A stretch of DNA of 64,000 bases from Streptomyces sp. GESEQ-35 (GTDB lineage Bacteria > Actinomycetota > Actinomycetes > Streptomycetales > Streptomycetaceae), in NCBI RefSeq assembly GCF_017948485.1, contig NZ_JAFFSX010000029.1:62001-126000 (forward strand). Reading direction: 5' to 3'. Position numbers and translations under genes: made by a program. Positions 7,183 to 14,981 of the stretch are shown here, piece after piece; the stretch's first letter is position 1, and each line of letters opens with the position of its first letter. A model generated the notes under the pieces. It worked only from the letters and a program-made list of their open reading frames with translations, was not told the DNA's origin and did not search any database.

Positions 7183-9126
7183 ATGTCGATCCCGCAAGCG
7201 TCATCGTCCGGCTACACCCCCGACTTCGGCATCGACCTCGACTACGACGGCGAGCCGGTCCTCAGGGCACCGGAGATACGCCGGCTCGACGGGGTGGTCC
7301 GGGAGGTGTCCATCCCTCCGCTGGTCGCGCCGGCCGCGCACGGCTCGCTCGCCGACCTGCCGTTCGACAACGAGGAGGCGGCACCGGGACAGGTGGTCCT
7401 CAGCCGCAAGACGGCGGACGGCAGCTGGACGGACGTGACGGCGGCCGAGTTCGCCGCGCAGGTGCACGCGGTGGCCAAAGGGCTGATTGCCGAGGGACTG
7501 GTCCCCGGCGACCGGGTCGCCATCATGGCGCGTACGACGTACGAGTGGACGCTCCTCGACTTCGCCGCCTGGGCGGCCGGCCTGGTGACCGTCCCCGTCT
7601 ACCCCACCTCCTCCGTCTTCCAGGTCCGCTGGATCCTCCAGGACTCCGGCGCGGTCGCCCTGGTCACCGAAACCGTCGGACAGGCCTCCGCCCTCGGCCC
7701 CGAGCGCGAACGCCTGCCCGACCTGCGTCATATGTGGGTCATCGAGAAGGGCCATGTGGACCGGCTGGCGGAGCTGGGCGAGCGGGTGCCGGACCAGGAA
7801 GTGGACGTACGCCGCGGGATGCTGGTCCCCGACACCCTCGCCACCCTCATCTACACCTCGGGCACGACCGGCCGCCCCAAGGGCTGCGCGCTCACCCACG
7901 GCAACTTCTTCGCCGAGGTCGACAACGCGATCGAACTCCTCTACCCGATCTTCAAGTCGAGGACGAGCGAAGAGCCGTCGGTGCTGCTGTTCCTGCCGAT
8001 GTCGCATGTCTTCGGCCGCATGGTGGCGATCGCCTGCGTCCGGGCGAGAGTACGGCTGGGCCATGCGCCGAGCCTGAAACCGGACGAACTGCTGCCGGAT
8101 CTGGCGAGCTTCAAGCCGACCTGTCTGCTGGCCATCCCGTACATGCTGGAGAAGATCTTCAACAGCGCGCGGGCCCGTGCGGAATCCGGCGGCCGGGTCT
8201 CATCCTTCGACCGCGCGGCGAACGTGGCCATCAAGTACGGCGAGGCGACGGAGGCGAAACAGGCGAGGTCGGGCTCGGGCCCGAACCGGGCCCTGAAAGC
8301 CGCGCGCACCTTCTACGACCCTCTGGTCTACCGCCGTATCCGCAACGCCATGGGCGGACGCGTCCGGTACGCGATCTGCGGCGGCTCACCGCTGGGCAGG
8401 CGGCTGGCCGCGTTCTACGCCGGCGCGGGCATCGAGATCTACGAGGGCTACGGCCTGACCGAGGTCACCGGCGCGGCGACCATCACGCCCCCGCTCAAAC
8501 CCCGCCTGGGCACGGTCGGCTGGCCGCTCCCCGGCACGAAGGTCCGGATCGCGGCGGACGGGGAGATCCTGCTGGCCGGCGATCAGGTACTGCGCGGCTA
8601 CTGGGACCCGCAGGCCGGCGGTGTCGTCCCCGCCGCCCCCGACGGCTGGCTGGCGACGGGGGACATCGGCGTCCTGGACGACGAGGGCTACCTGACCATC
8701 ACCGGCCGCAAGAAGGAGCTCCTCATCACCGCGGGCGGCAAGAGCGTGGCCCCCGCCCCCCTGGAGAACTGGCTCCGCTCCCACCCCCTGATCTCCCAGT
8801 GCATCGTCCTGGGCGACGGCCGCCCCTACGTCTCCGCGCTGATCACCCTCGACCTCGACGGCATCACCCACTGGCGCCAGATGAACGGCAAGCACCCCGT
8901 CCCCGCGGAACTCCTCGTCAACGACGACGAGTTGATCGCCATCCTCCAGCGCGCGGTGGACGAGGCGAACAAGCTGGTCTCCCGCCCCGAGTCGATCCGC
9001 CGCTTCGCGATTCTGCCCCAGGACTTCACGGAGTTCTCCGGCCACCTGACCCCTTCCATGAAGCTCCGGCGCGATGCGGTCATGCGGGACTTCTCGCAGG
9101 AGATCGAGGGGCTCTACGCGAGGTAG
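7183..9126 (+). CDS. Long-chain fatty-acid--CoA ligase (AMP-forming)
   Basis: Activates fatty acids to acyl-CoA through an acyl-adenylate. The 647-residue protein is the usual length of the FadD15 / long-chain ACS type. Visible motifs are the P-loop-like YTSGTTGRPKGCALTH near residue 225, YEGYGLTEVTGAATITPP, and the ATGDIGVLDDEGYLTITGRK hinge before the C-terminal lid with its catalytic Lys region (KKELLITAGGKSVAP). AGGAG precedes the ATG. It ends overlapping by 13 bp with the convergent DUF397 gene. Confidence 0.93.
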   Translation: MSIPQASSSGYTPDFGIDLDYDGEPVLRAPEIRRLDGVVREVSIPPLVAPAAHGSLADLPFDNEEAAPGQVVLSRKTADGSWTDVTAAEFAAQVHAVAKGLIAEGLVPGDRVAIMARTTYEWTLLDFAAWAAGLVTVPVYPTSSVFQVRWILQDSGAVALVTETVGQASALGPERERLPDLRHMWVIEKGHVDRLAELGERVPDQEVDVRRGMLVPDTLATLIYTSGTTGRPKGCALTHGNFFAEVDNAIELLYPIFKSRTSEEPSVLLFLPMSHVFGRMVAIACVRARVRLGHAPSLKPDELLPDLASFKPTCLLAIPYMLEKIFNSARARAESGGRVSSFDRAANVAIKYGEATEAKQARSGSGPNRALKAARTFYDPLVYRRIRNAMGGRVRYAICGGSPLGRRLAAFYAGAGIEIYEGYGLTEVTGAATITPPLKPRLGTVGWPLPGTKVRIAADGEILLAGDQVLRGYWDPQAGGVVPAAPDGWLATGDIGVLDDEGYLTITGRKKELLITAGGKSVAPAPLENWLRSHPLISQCIVLGDGRPYVSALITLDLDGITHWRQMNGKHPVPAELLVNDDELIAILQRAVDEANKLVSRPESIRRFAILPQDFTEFSGHLTPSMKLRRDAVMRDFSQEIEGLYAR

Positions 9127-9314
9127 GTGGTGGGGGCGTACGTGAGGAAGTCGGCCCAGACGGTGGGCGAGACGGCGAGTCGGGGACCGTCTCCCTCCGG
9201 GTGCTTGGAGTCGCGGATGTGGATGGTGTGGGGGCAGGGGGCGACCTCTAGGCATTCGCCGCCCCCGCCGCTGCTATAGCTGCTCTTGAACCAGGTGAGT
9301 TCTTCAGCGTTCAT
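9114..9314 (-). CDS. DUF397 small protein
   Basis: A 66-residue protein with the DUF397 pattern: TWFKSSYSSGGGGECLEVA, then the IRDSKHPEG segment, then a final VWADFL helix. DUF397 proteins are partners of XRE-DUF5753 regulators in many streptomycete loci, probably as toxin-like or anti-regulator small proteins (family knowledge; mechanism unsettled). Its ATG overlaps the stop of the upstream regulator (TCAT on the plus strand), so the two are translationally coupled. Confidence 0.88.
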   Translation of the reverse strand: MNAEELTWFKSSYSSGGGGECLEVAPCPHTIHIRDSKHPEGDGPRLAVSPTVWADFLTYAPTTYLA

Positions 9315-10186
9315 AGCCGTCCCCGCAGTCTCTCGATCAGGTCCAGTGACTCGTTGGGCCTGAGGGCATGTGCCTGAAGGAGTCCGTAGCGCTCGTTCAG
9401 AACGCGCACTTCTTCCACGTCGGTGATCAGTCGTGGATACGTATGGATCTCCACGTACGCTACCTGCTCCCCCCTCCGGACTGTCAGCAGGTTGAACGGG
9501 CCATCCATGCTGGGTTGTTCCTCGCGATCCATGGGCATCACCTGGAGGGCAACGGTTCGCAGGCTCCCGAGCCGCAGCAGGTACTCCAACTGTGCGGCGT
9601 GCACGTCCCGCCCGCCGACGGGCCGCAGCAGCACGCTCTCGTCGAGCACGAAGCTGAACGTCGGCGACGGCCCGTTCTCGAGGATCCGCTGCCGAGCGAT
9701 GCGGTCCGCCACACGTTTTTCGATGGCCAGCTCGTGCAGAAGCGGACGCCACTGGGTGAACACGGCTCCCGCGTAGTCCCCGGTCTGCAGCAGTCCCGGC
9801 ACCAACTGGTTGCTGTACACGTGCAGAGCCGTGGCTTCGGCCTCCAGCACCGCATAGCCGCGATACCACTCCGGGTGCCGCGTCCGAGTCTTGGCCATCG
9901 CCTTCTTGACGTCAGGAATCGCCTCCTTCAACAACCCACCCGCATCCAGCAGTTCATCCGCCTTCTCCAGGAACTCCGGCCGAGTGACCCGCACCCCCCG
10001 CTCCATCGCGCCGATCTGGTCCGGCCCGTACCCGACCTTCTGTCCGAACTCCTTCTGCGTCCACCCCTTCCGCTCCCGCAGCAGCCGAATCATCTTGCCC
10101 AGCGCGCTGAAGAGTTCGGTCGTCCCCTCGGCCTCCGCCGGAGTCTCCGGCCTCCGCTCGTCCGTCACACGCGTCACCGCCCTCAC
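9311..10186 (-). CDS. XRE-family regulator with DUF5753 (WhiJ-like)
   Basis: A 291-aa protein with an N-terminal helix-turn-helix (LRERKGWTQKEFGQKVGYGP then QIGAMERGVR, about residues 35-65) and a C-terminal DUF5753 domain containing the hallmark SNQLVPGLLQTGDYA and later LDESVLLRPVGG. This is the WhiJ-like architecture, which in Streptomyces influences development. The start is one of several GTGs between 10186 and 10168; the longest is listed. It is coupled to the DUF397 gene and divergent from the HATPase gene at 10301. Confidence 0.9.
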   Translation of the reverse strand: MRAVTRVTDERRPETPAEAEGTTELFSALGKMIRLLRERKGWTQKEFGQKVGYGPDQIGAMERGVRVTRPEFLEKADELLDAGGLLKEAIPDVKKAMAKTRTRHPEWYRGYAVLEAEATALHVYSNQLVPGLLQTGDYAGAVFTQWRPLLHELAIEKRVADRIARQRILENGPSPTFSFVLDESVLLRPVGGRDVHAAQLEYLLRLGSLRTVALQVMPMDREEQPSMDGPFNLLTVRRGEQVAYVEIHTYPRLITDVEEVRVLNERYGLLQAHALRPNESLDLIERLRGRL

Positions 10187-10300
10187 GTCGTCGTGGTCAC
10201 GGCCGACCGCCCGACTCCGTACCCCTCGCAGCCGTACAGCTACGCAGAGTCGCTCCGTCGCCCCTGGTCAGCGTAGATACAACCGACCACGCTCAGTGAT

Positions 10301-10729
10301 GTGAAAGCCGAAATCTCCACCCCCGCGACCGTCCTCACGCAGCGCCTGAGCGCCACCCCCCGAGGCGCCCGCCTCGCCAGACGCCTCACCGCCCTGCAAC
10401 TCACGGCCTGGGGGCACCCGTACGACAGCGAGGTCAACCGCACCGCCCAGCAACTCGTCGCCGAGCTCGCCGCAAATGCCGTGACCCATGGCCGTGTTCC
10501 CGGGCGGGACTTCGAGCTGCGCCTGCTGCTCCTCCCGGAGGGCACTCTGCGTATCGAGGTGAGTGACGCGAGAGGCGACCGGCAACTCCGGTTCGTCAAT
10601 GAACCGGAGGGCGAGAGCGGTCGAGGCCTGATCCTGGTCTCTCTCCTCGCTCTCACCTGGGGTGTAGCCGAGCGGGGCGTCGGCAAGACGGTATGGGCGG
10701 AGCTCGCGCTCAAGGAACCCGAGCAGTGA
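10301..10729 (+). CDS. ATP-binding protein of RsbW/anti-sigma kinase type
   Basis: A 142-aa stand-alone HATPase_c domain. The N-box is seen in QQLVAELAANAVTHG and the G1/G2 boxes in IEVSDARG and GRGLILVSLLALTWGV, so ATP binding is likely. Such proteins form the third member of whiJ-like loci with XRE-DUF5753 and DUF397 genes. Divergent from the XRE gene with about 115 bp between them. Whether it phosphorylates an anti-anti-sigma factor cannot be told; no STAS gene is nearby. Confidence 0.82.
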   Translation: MKAEISTPATVLTQRLSATPRGARLARRLTALQLTAWGHPYDSEVNRTAQQLVAELAANAVTHGRVPGRDFELRLLLLPEGTLRIEVSDARGDRQLRFVNEPEGESGRGLILVSLLALTWGVAERGVGKTVWAELALKEPEQ

Positions 10730-10846
10730 TCACGGAAAACGGTTGCTGTCTCGTTACGACAACAGCTTGACGTGACATGCCCTCTCCGCGTTTGCTACCG
10801 CCACTCGGGTTAGCAATGTCGCTCGTCCGCTCGGAAGGCGCCAGCA

Positions 10847-11983
10847 GTGAACGCTAGTTCCCCCCACACGTCAGCCGCACGTCGTGTTGTCATAGCCCTC
10901 GCCGCCTCGGCCTCGGCCTTTTCGCTCACCGCTTGCGGTGTCGTCGAGGGGATCGGGGGCGGCGACAGCTCCGCGTCCCCGGAGAAGGGCGACGACATCA
11001 CGGTCGGTCTCCTCCTGCCCGACAAGGACACGGCACGTTTTGAGAAGTTCGACTACCCGCTCATCAAGAAGGAAGTCGCCACCCTCACCAACAACAAGGG
11101 CAAGGTCGTCTACGCGAACGCCGAGGCGAGCGTGGACGAGCAGAGCCGGCAGTTCCAGCGGATGATCGACGACGAGGTGGACGTGATCCTGGTCGACGCG
11201 CTGGACGCCAAGTCCATCGCGTCGGACGTGCAGAAGGCCAAGGACGCGGAGATTCCCGTCATCGCCTACGACCGGCTCGCGGAGGGGCCCATCGACGCGT
11301 ACGTCTCCCACGACAACGAACAAGTCGGCGAGGTGCAGGGCCGCACCCTCGTGGACCAGCTCGGTTCCAAGGCCGCGTCCGGCAAGGTCGTCATGATGAA
11401 CGGCGATCCCGACGATCCGAACACGGCGCGGTTCAAGAAGGGCGCACTCGACGAGCTCAACGGCAGGGTCGAGATCGTCAAGCAGTACGACACCGACAAG
11501 TGGTCGCCCGAAGTCGCCAGGGCGAACATGAAGAAGGCGATCGAGGCCGTCGGGCTGAACAACATCGCCGCCGTCTACTCCGCGAACGACGGCATGGCGG
11601 GCGCCGTCATCGAGGCCCTGGAGGACGCGGGCGCCACCAGTGTTCCGCCGGTGACCGGGCAGGACGCCAATCTGGACGCGGTGCAACGGATCGTCTCCGG
11701 TGAGCAGTTCATGACCGTGTACAAGCCGTTCCAGCTGGAGGCGACCAACGCCGCGAAGATGGCCGTGTACAGGGTCCAGGGGCGCTCGATCCAGTTCGAC
11801 TCACTGACCCAGGACTCGGTCGACAGCCCGACGCAGAAGGACATCCCCGCGCAGCTGGTGCCCGTGGTCGCCGTCACGAAGGGCAACATCGAGGAGACGG
11901 TGATCGAGGACGGCGTCTACACCGTCAAGCAGATCTGCACTTCGGCGTACCAGGCGGACTGCGAGGCCATCGGCCTGAAGTAG
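10847..11983 (+). CDS. Sugar-binding lipoprotein of an ABC importer (xylose/ribose type)
   Basis: A 378-residue periplasmic-binding-protein type lipoprotein. The signal peptide ends in the lipobox SLTAC (Cys about residue 28), then a low-complexity linker and two Rossmann-like lobes; VGLLLPDKDTARFEKFDYPL starts lobe one and AVYSANDGMAGAVIEAL is the typical PBP1 segment. It resembles XylF/ChvE-type binding proteins for monosaccharides. No permease or ATPase gene adjoins, so it is an orphan here. Start is GTG with GGAAGG about 15 nt upstream, rather distant. Confidence 0.85.
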   Translation: MNASSPHTSAARRVVIALAASASAFSLTACGVVEGIGGGDSSASPEKGDDITVGLLLPDKDTARFEKFDYPLIKKEVATLTNNKGKVVYANAEASVDEQSRQFQRMIDDEVDVILVDALDAKSIASDVQKAKDAEIPVIAYDRLAEGPIDAYVSHDNEQVGEVQGRTLVDQLGSKAASGKVVMMNGDPDDPNTARFKKGALDELNGRVEIVKQYDTDKWSPEVARANMKKAIEAVGLNNIAAVYSANDGMAGAVIEALEDAGATSVPPVTGQDANLDAVQRIVSGEQFMTVYKPFQLEATNAAKMAVYRVQGRSIQFDSLTQDSVDSPTQKDIPAQLVPVVAVTKGNIEETVIEDGVYTVKQICTSAYQADCEAIGLK

Positions 11984-12023
11984 TCGGCCCGCCCTTGAGG
12001 CTGCCGCGAATGGCCGCCTGGCG

Positions 12024-12076
12024 TCTGCGGGCCCGTCGTGGCTAGTCGCGCAGTTCCCCGCGCCCCTTTGGGGCGC
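12024..12076. repeat. Dispersed repeat copy ending in a terminator-like hairpin
   Basis: Related to the 892/1001 repeat (GTCGCGCAGTTCCCCGCG core). It ends with a perfect hairpin, GCGCCCC at 12060-12066 and GGGGCGC at 12070-12076 around TTT, just touching the methyltransferase stop codon. Likely a bidirectional terminator between the convergent binding-protein and methyltransferase genes. Confidence 0.8.
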
Positions 12077-12723
12077 TACCGCTCGGCGGGTTTGTGGACG
12101 ATCAGGCTTGCCTGTCGGGTTGTCTCGTTCGGGGCGGGTTCGCGCACCATCCGCATGACGGGTGCGAAGCCGGTGGCCCGGAGCAGTCCGTCGATCCGGT
12201 CCGGCTGTCGCCGCTGGAAGTCCAGCACCACCTCGTGCCCGAAGGGCCGGTCGTGGCGGCGGGGCTCGTCGCCGATCTGGAAGGCGATCAGGAGGTGGCC
12301 GCCGGGTGCCAGGACGCGGCGGAACTCGGCGAACAGGGAGGGGAGTTCGTCCACAGGGGTGTGGATGGAGGAGTACCAGGACACCGCCCCCGCGAGCGAA
12401 CCGTCGGGAAGGTCCAGCTCCAGCATGGAGCCCTGCTCGAACCGCAGCCCGGGATTCTCCCGCCGGGCGATCGCGAGCATCGACTCCGACAGGTCGAGCC
12501 CGAACACATCCAGCCCCAGCTTGGCCAGATGCCCCGTCACCCGCCCGGGTCCGCAGCCCAGGTCGGCCACGCGACCGCCCGTCCCCACCAGCTCCGCGAA
12601 CCCGGCGAACACCGCCCGGTCCAGCGGCTTGATGGCGAGCTCGTTGTGGAAGAGGTCGGCGTAGTCCTCGGCGATGGCGTCGTAGAAGGTGCGGGTGGCG
12701 GTGAGGAATTCGGCTTCGGTCAT
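12076..12723 (-). CDS. Class I SAM-dependent methyltransferase
   Basis: A 215-aa soluble enzyme with a Rossmann SAM-binding fold. Motif I is VADLGCGPGRVTGHLAKLG (about residues 52-70), motif II the acidic VFGLDLSESML, and a later motif is LLIAFQIGDE. The substrate is not predictable. It runs toward the orphan binding-protein gene and stands about 30 nt beyond the stop of azlD on the same strand, so co-transcription with azlCD is possible but there is no coupling. Confidence 0.85.
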   Translation of the reverse strand: MTEAEFLTATRTFYDAIAEDYADLFHNELAIKPLDRAVFAGFAELVGTGGRVADLGCGPGRVTGHLAKLGLDVFGLDLSESMLAIARRENPGLRFEQGSMLELDLPDGSLAGAVSWYSSIHTPVDELPSLFAEFRRVLAPGGHLLIAFQIGDEPRRHDRPFGHEVVLDFQRRQPDRIDGLLRATGFAPVMRMVREPAPNETTRQASLIVHKPAER

Positions 12724-12754
12724 GGTCGCGGACCCTATCGACCCCCACTGACAC

Positions 12755-13069
12755 TCACCCCACTCCCGCCGCCCGCAGCACCGCCGTCGTGCCCGCCGCG
12801 CCGAGCACGACCACCACGAACGGCGCCCTCAGCCAAGCCAGCACCCCCGCCACCAGCACCCCACCCGGCCGCGCCCACCCCGCGAAGTCCCCGCCCTCGG
12901 TCAGCGCGCCGGTCGCGAGGAGGGCGGTGAGCAGGACGACCGCGCCTGCCGACATCAACTCCTGGACCCTCGCGGGGAGTTCGACCCGTCCGTAGAGGAC
13001 CGGTCCGACCAGCCGGAAGGCGTACGTCCCGACCGCCAGCGCCAGAATCATCGCGATCGTCGCGCTCAT
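12755..13069 (-). CDS. azlD: AzlD-family branched-chain amino-acid exporter subunit
   Basis: A 104-residue membrane protein with three to four hydrophobic helices, the small subunit of the AzlCD efflux pair. It begins MSATIAMILALAVGTYAFRL, has the central segment LMSAGAVVLLTALLATGAL and ends FVVVVLGAAGTTAVLRA, all as in the family. Its ATG overlaps the azlC stop by 4 nt, which supports one exporter complex. Substrates of the family include leucine/isoleucine and some analogues. Confidence 0.88.
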   Translation of the reverse strand: MSATIAMILALAVGTYAFRLVGPVLYGRVELPARVQELMSAGAVVLLTALLATGALTEGGDFAGWARPGGVLVAGVLAWLRAPFVVVVLGAAGTTAVLRAAGVG

Positions 13070-13758
13070 ATCGCCGCCCGCCTCCGTCCGTATATGAACA
13101 GCCCGGCGAGTGCCGCCAGCACCGGCACGCCGGCCGGGACGACGGGGGTCACCGCCAGCGCCAGGGCCGCGCCGAGCACGGCGGCTCGCCGTACCCCCGC
13201 GTCCTTCCGCAGCGCGGGCAGCACCAGCGCCACCAGGACGGCCGGGAAGGCCGCGTCGAGGCCGTACGTCCCGGTGTCGCCGAGCGCGCTCCCGGCGAGC
13301 GCCCCGGCCGCCACGCCCGCGTTCCAGACGACGAACAGGCCGATCCCGGAGACCCAGAACGCCGTACGTCGCCGTACGGGATCCGCCTGGGCGAGGGCGA
13401 AGGCGACCGTTTCGTCGGTGACGAGGTGTGCGCCGAGGAGGCGGGCCAGGCGCCCGGGGCCGATGATTTCCGCGACGGCGAGGCTGAAGGCGACCGTGCG
13501 GGTGTTGAGCAGCAGACCGGTGGCGGCCGCCGCGACCGGGCCGCCACCGGCGAGCAGCACGCCGACCGCGCTGAACTGGGCGGAGCCCGCATAGACGACC
13601 AGCGACATCACCACCGGCACCCACACCGGCAGCCCACCGGCCACCGCGATCGCGCCGAACGAGACACCGACGACGCCGCTGGCCAGCCAGACGAGGGCGC
13701 TGTCGCGTAGGAGGGGTGTCATCATCGGTGTTCGGATCAGCGAACGCATGTTTTCCAC
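13066..13758 (-). CDS. azlC: AzlC-family branched-chain amino-acid exporter subunit
   Basis: A 230-aa inner-membrane protein, the large subunit of the AzlCD exporter. Family features include VSFGAIAVAGGLPVWVPVVM, the conserved VVYAGSAQFSAVG and LGAHLVTDETVAFALAQ. GTG at 13758 or ATG at 13749 could start it; GGAAA stands before the latter. It is divergent from the XRE-cupin regulator at 13831, and the palindrome at 13774-13795 lies in the shared promoter. Confidence 0.9.
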   Translation of the reverse strand: MENMRSLIRTPMMTPLLRDSALVWLASGVVGVSFGAIAVAGGLPVWVPVVMSLVVYAGSAQFSAVGVLLAGGGPVAAAATGLLLNTRTVAFSLAVAEIIGPGRLARLLGAHLVTDETVAFALAQADPVRRRTAFWVSGIGLFVVWNAGVAAGALAGSALGDTGTYGLDAAFPAVLVALVLPALRKDAGVRRAAVLGAALALAVTPVVPAGVPVLAALAGLFIYGRRRAAI

Positions 13759-13773
13759 AATGAACGGTCAGCT

Positions 13774-13795
13774 ATCGTTCGTCAAGGCGAACGAT
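13774..13795. promoter_or_regulatory. Perfect palindrome, likely operator of azlCD / XRE-cupin regulator
   Basis: ATCGTTCG (13774-13781) and CGAACGAT (13788-13795) form perfect 8-bp arms around TCAAGG. The site is in the 72-bp divergent region, 16 nt from the azlC GTG and 36 nt from the regulator ATG, where one bound dimer could repress both genes. Confidence 0.65.
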
Positions 13796-13830
13796 CGTAC
13801 TTGCAGAGCGAACAGACGGAAGTGAACCGC

Positions 13831-14379
13831 ATGAGCGAGCCCCTCACGTGGATCGCCGCCTCGCTGCGGCGCGAGCGTGCCCGGACCGGGCTGTCACTGT
13901 CGGAACTGGCCAAGCGGGCGGGGATCGCCAAGTCCACGCTTTCCCAGCTGGAGGCGGGCAGTGGAAATCCCAGCGTGGAGACGCTGTGGGCGCTGGGCGT
14001 CGCGCTGGGGGTGCCGTTCAGTGCTCTGGTCGAGCCGCCGACGCAGGCCGTACAGGTGGTCCGAGCCGGGCAGGGACCGACCGTGGCGTCCGAGCGGGCG
14101 GACTATGTCGCCACGCTGCTGTCGGCCAGTCCGCCCGGTGTTCGGCGGGACATCTACCACCTGTGGGCGGAGCCGGGGGCGGCCCGGGAGTCGGAGCCGC
14201 ACATTCCGGGGACCGTGGAGCATCTGATCGTCAGCTCGGGGCGGCTGAAGGCAGGGCCGCGCGGGGGCGAGGTCGATCTCGGGCCCGGTGACTACATGTC
14301 GTATCGCGGGGATGCGCCCCATTCGTATGAGGCACTGCTGCCCGGGACCACGTTCGTGCTGGTCATGCAGCACATGTGA
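13831..14379 (+). CDS. XRE-cupin transcriptional regulator
   Basis: A 182-aa regulator with an N-terminal helix-turn-helix (TGLSLSELAKRAGIAKSTLS, about residues 20-40, then LEAGSGNPSVETLWALG) and a C-terminal cupin domain (EHLIVSSGRLKAG, LGPGDYMSYRGDAPHSYEAL). The cupin probably senses a small ligand. ATG at 13831 has GGAAG upstream; in-frame codons back to 13801 are dispensable. Divergent from azlCD, a common arrangement in which it controls the exporter (inference). Confidence 0.88.
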   Translation: MSEPLTWIAASLRRERARTGLSLSELAKRAGIAKSTLSQLEAGSGNPSVETLWALGVALGVPFSALVEPPTQAVQVVRAGQGPTVASERADYVATLLSASPPGVRRDIYHLWAEPGAARESEPHIPGTVEHLIVSSGRLKAGPRGGEVDLGPGDYMSYRGDAPHSYEALLPGTTFVLVMQHM

Positions 14380-14385
14380 AAGGCA

Positions 14386-14416
14386 GGAGCCCCGCTGCCT
14401 TGCGGCACGGGGCTCC
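14386..14416. terminator. Stem-loop between XRE-cupin gene and cold-shock gene
   Basis: GGAGCCCCG at 14386-14394 pairs perfectly with CGGGGCTCC at 14408-14416, seven nt after the regulator stop, followed by TTGGGT. The genes converge here, so it could stop both transcripts. Confidence 0.75.
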
Positions 14417-14470
14417 TTGGGTACTGCTCTCAGTTCCGGATCAAAGCACCAGGCTCCGAGGACCGAATGA

Positions 14471-14674
14471 TCAGACGGGGGTGACGTTCTCCGCCTGCGG
14501 GCCCTTCGGGCCCTGGGTCACGTCGAAGGAAACCTGCTGGTTCTCCTCGAGGGAGCGGAATCCGCTCGCGTTGATCGCGGAGTAGTGGACGAAGACGTCG
14601 GGGCCTCCGCCTTCCTGGGCGATGAAACCAAAGCCCTTTTCGGCGTTGAACCACTTCACGGTTCCGGTAGCCAT
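14471..14674 (-). CDS. Cold-shock-domain RNA chaperone (CspA family)
   Basis: A 67-residue single-stranded nucleic-acid-binding protein. Both RNP motifs are intact: KGFGFIAQ (RNP1) and VFVHYS (RNP2), preceded by MATGTVKWFNAE. A perfect AGGAGG stands 5-6 nt before the ATG. Its long leader and upstream promoter are described separately. It is divergent from mqnA; a csp gene beside mqnA is also what I recall for other streptomycetes. Confidence 0.95.
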   Translation of the reverse strand: MATGTVKWFNAEKGFGFIAQEGGGPDVFVHYSAINASGFRSLEENQQVSFDVTQGPKGPQAENVTPV

Positions 14675-14858
14675 AAGCCCTCCTTGGGCCCAAAGGGTTG
14701 CCCTGCTCCAGAACCTGCAAGTGTGAAAACAGTGCCGCACAACTGCATACGTCTGAAAACGACGAGAGCCCGCGGTTACATGCTCCGCAGGCTCTGTACT
14801 GCAAGGGAAACCAAACTGCAACTTGCGGCGAGCCTAGCACGCAGGCAGCCGAAAGCAA
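14675..14858 (-). promoter_or_regulatory. Promoter and roughly 150-nt structured leader of the cold-shock gene
   Basis: On the minus strand TTGCTT (complement of 14853-14858) and TAGGCT (complement of 14831-14836) are 16 bp apart, a good sigma-70-like pair. Transcription from about 14823 would give a leader near 150 nt before the ATG at 14674. Within it, 14766-14775 pairs with 14785-14794 (9 of 10 bases), a stable hairpin. Long structured leaders are usual for cspA-type genes. The remainder of the gap to 14981 shows no gene. Confidence 0.55.
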
Positions 14859-14981
14859 TAGAGGCCAAGATCACGTCACTCGGAAGTTTGAGGACCTCGG
14901 CTTGAGGTTGACGGGGCCTGTGTGGTGGTTCGCGGGCACCCTGAAGAGTGCACCGTACCTCATGGGGTCTAGTCTCGCGAT

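Noticed and set aside
7092..9251. 719-codon frame overlapping the acyl-CoA ligase
   Set aside because: Arg/Pro/Gly-rich translation in another frame of a gene with full ligase motifs.
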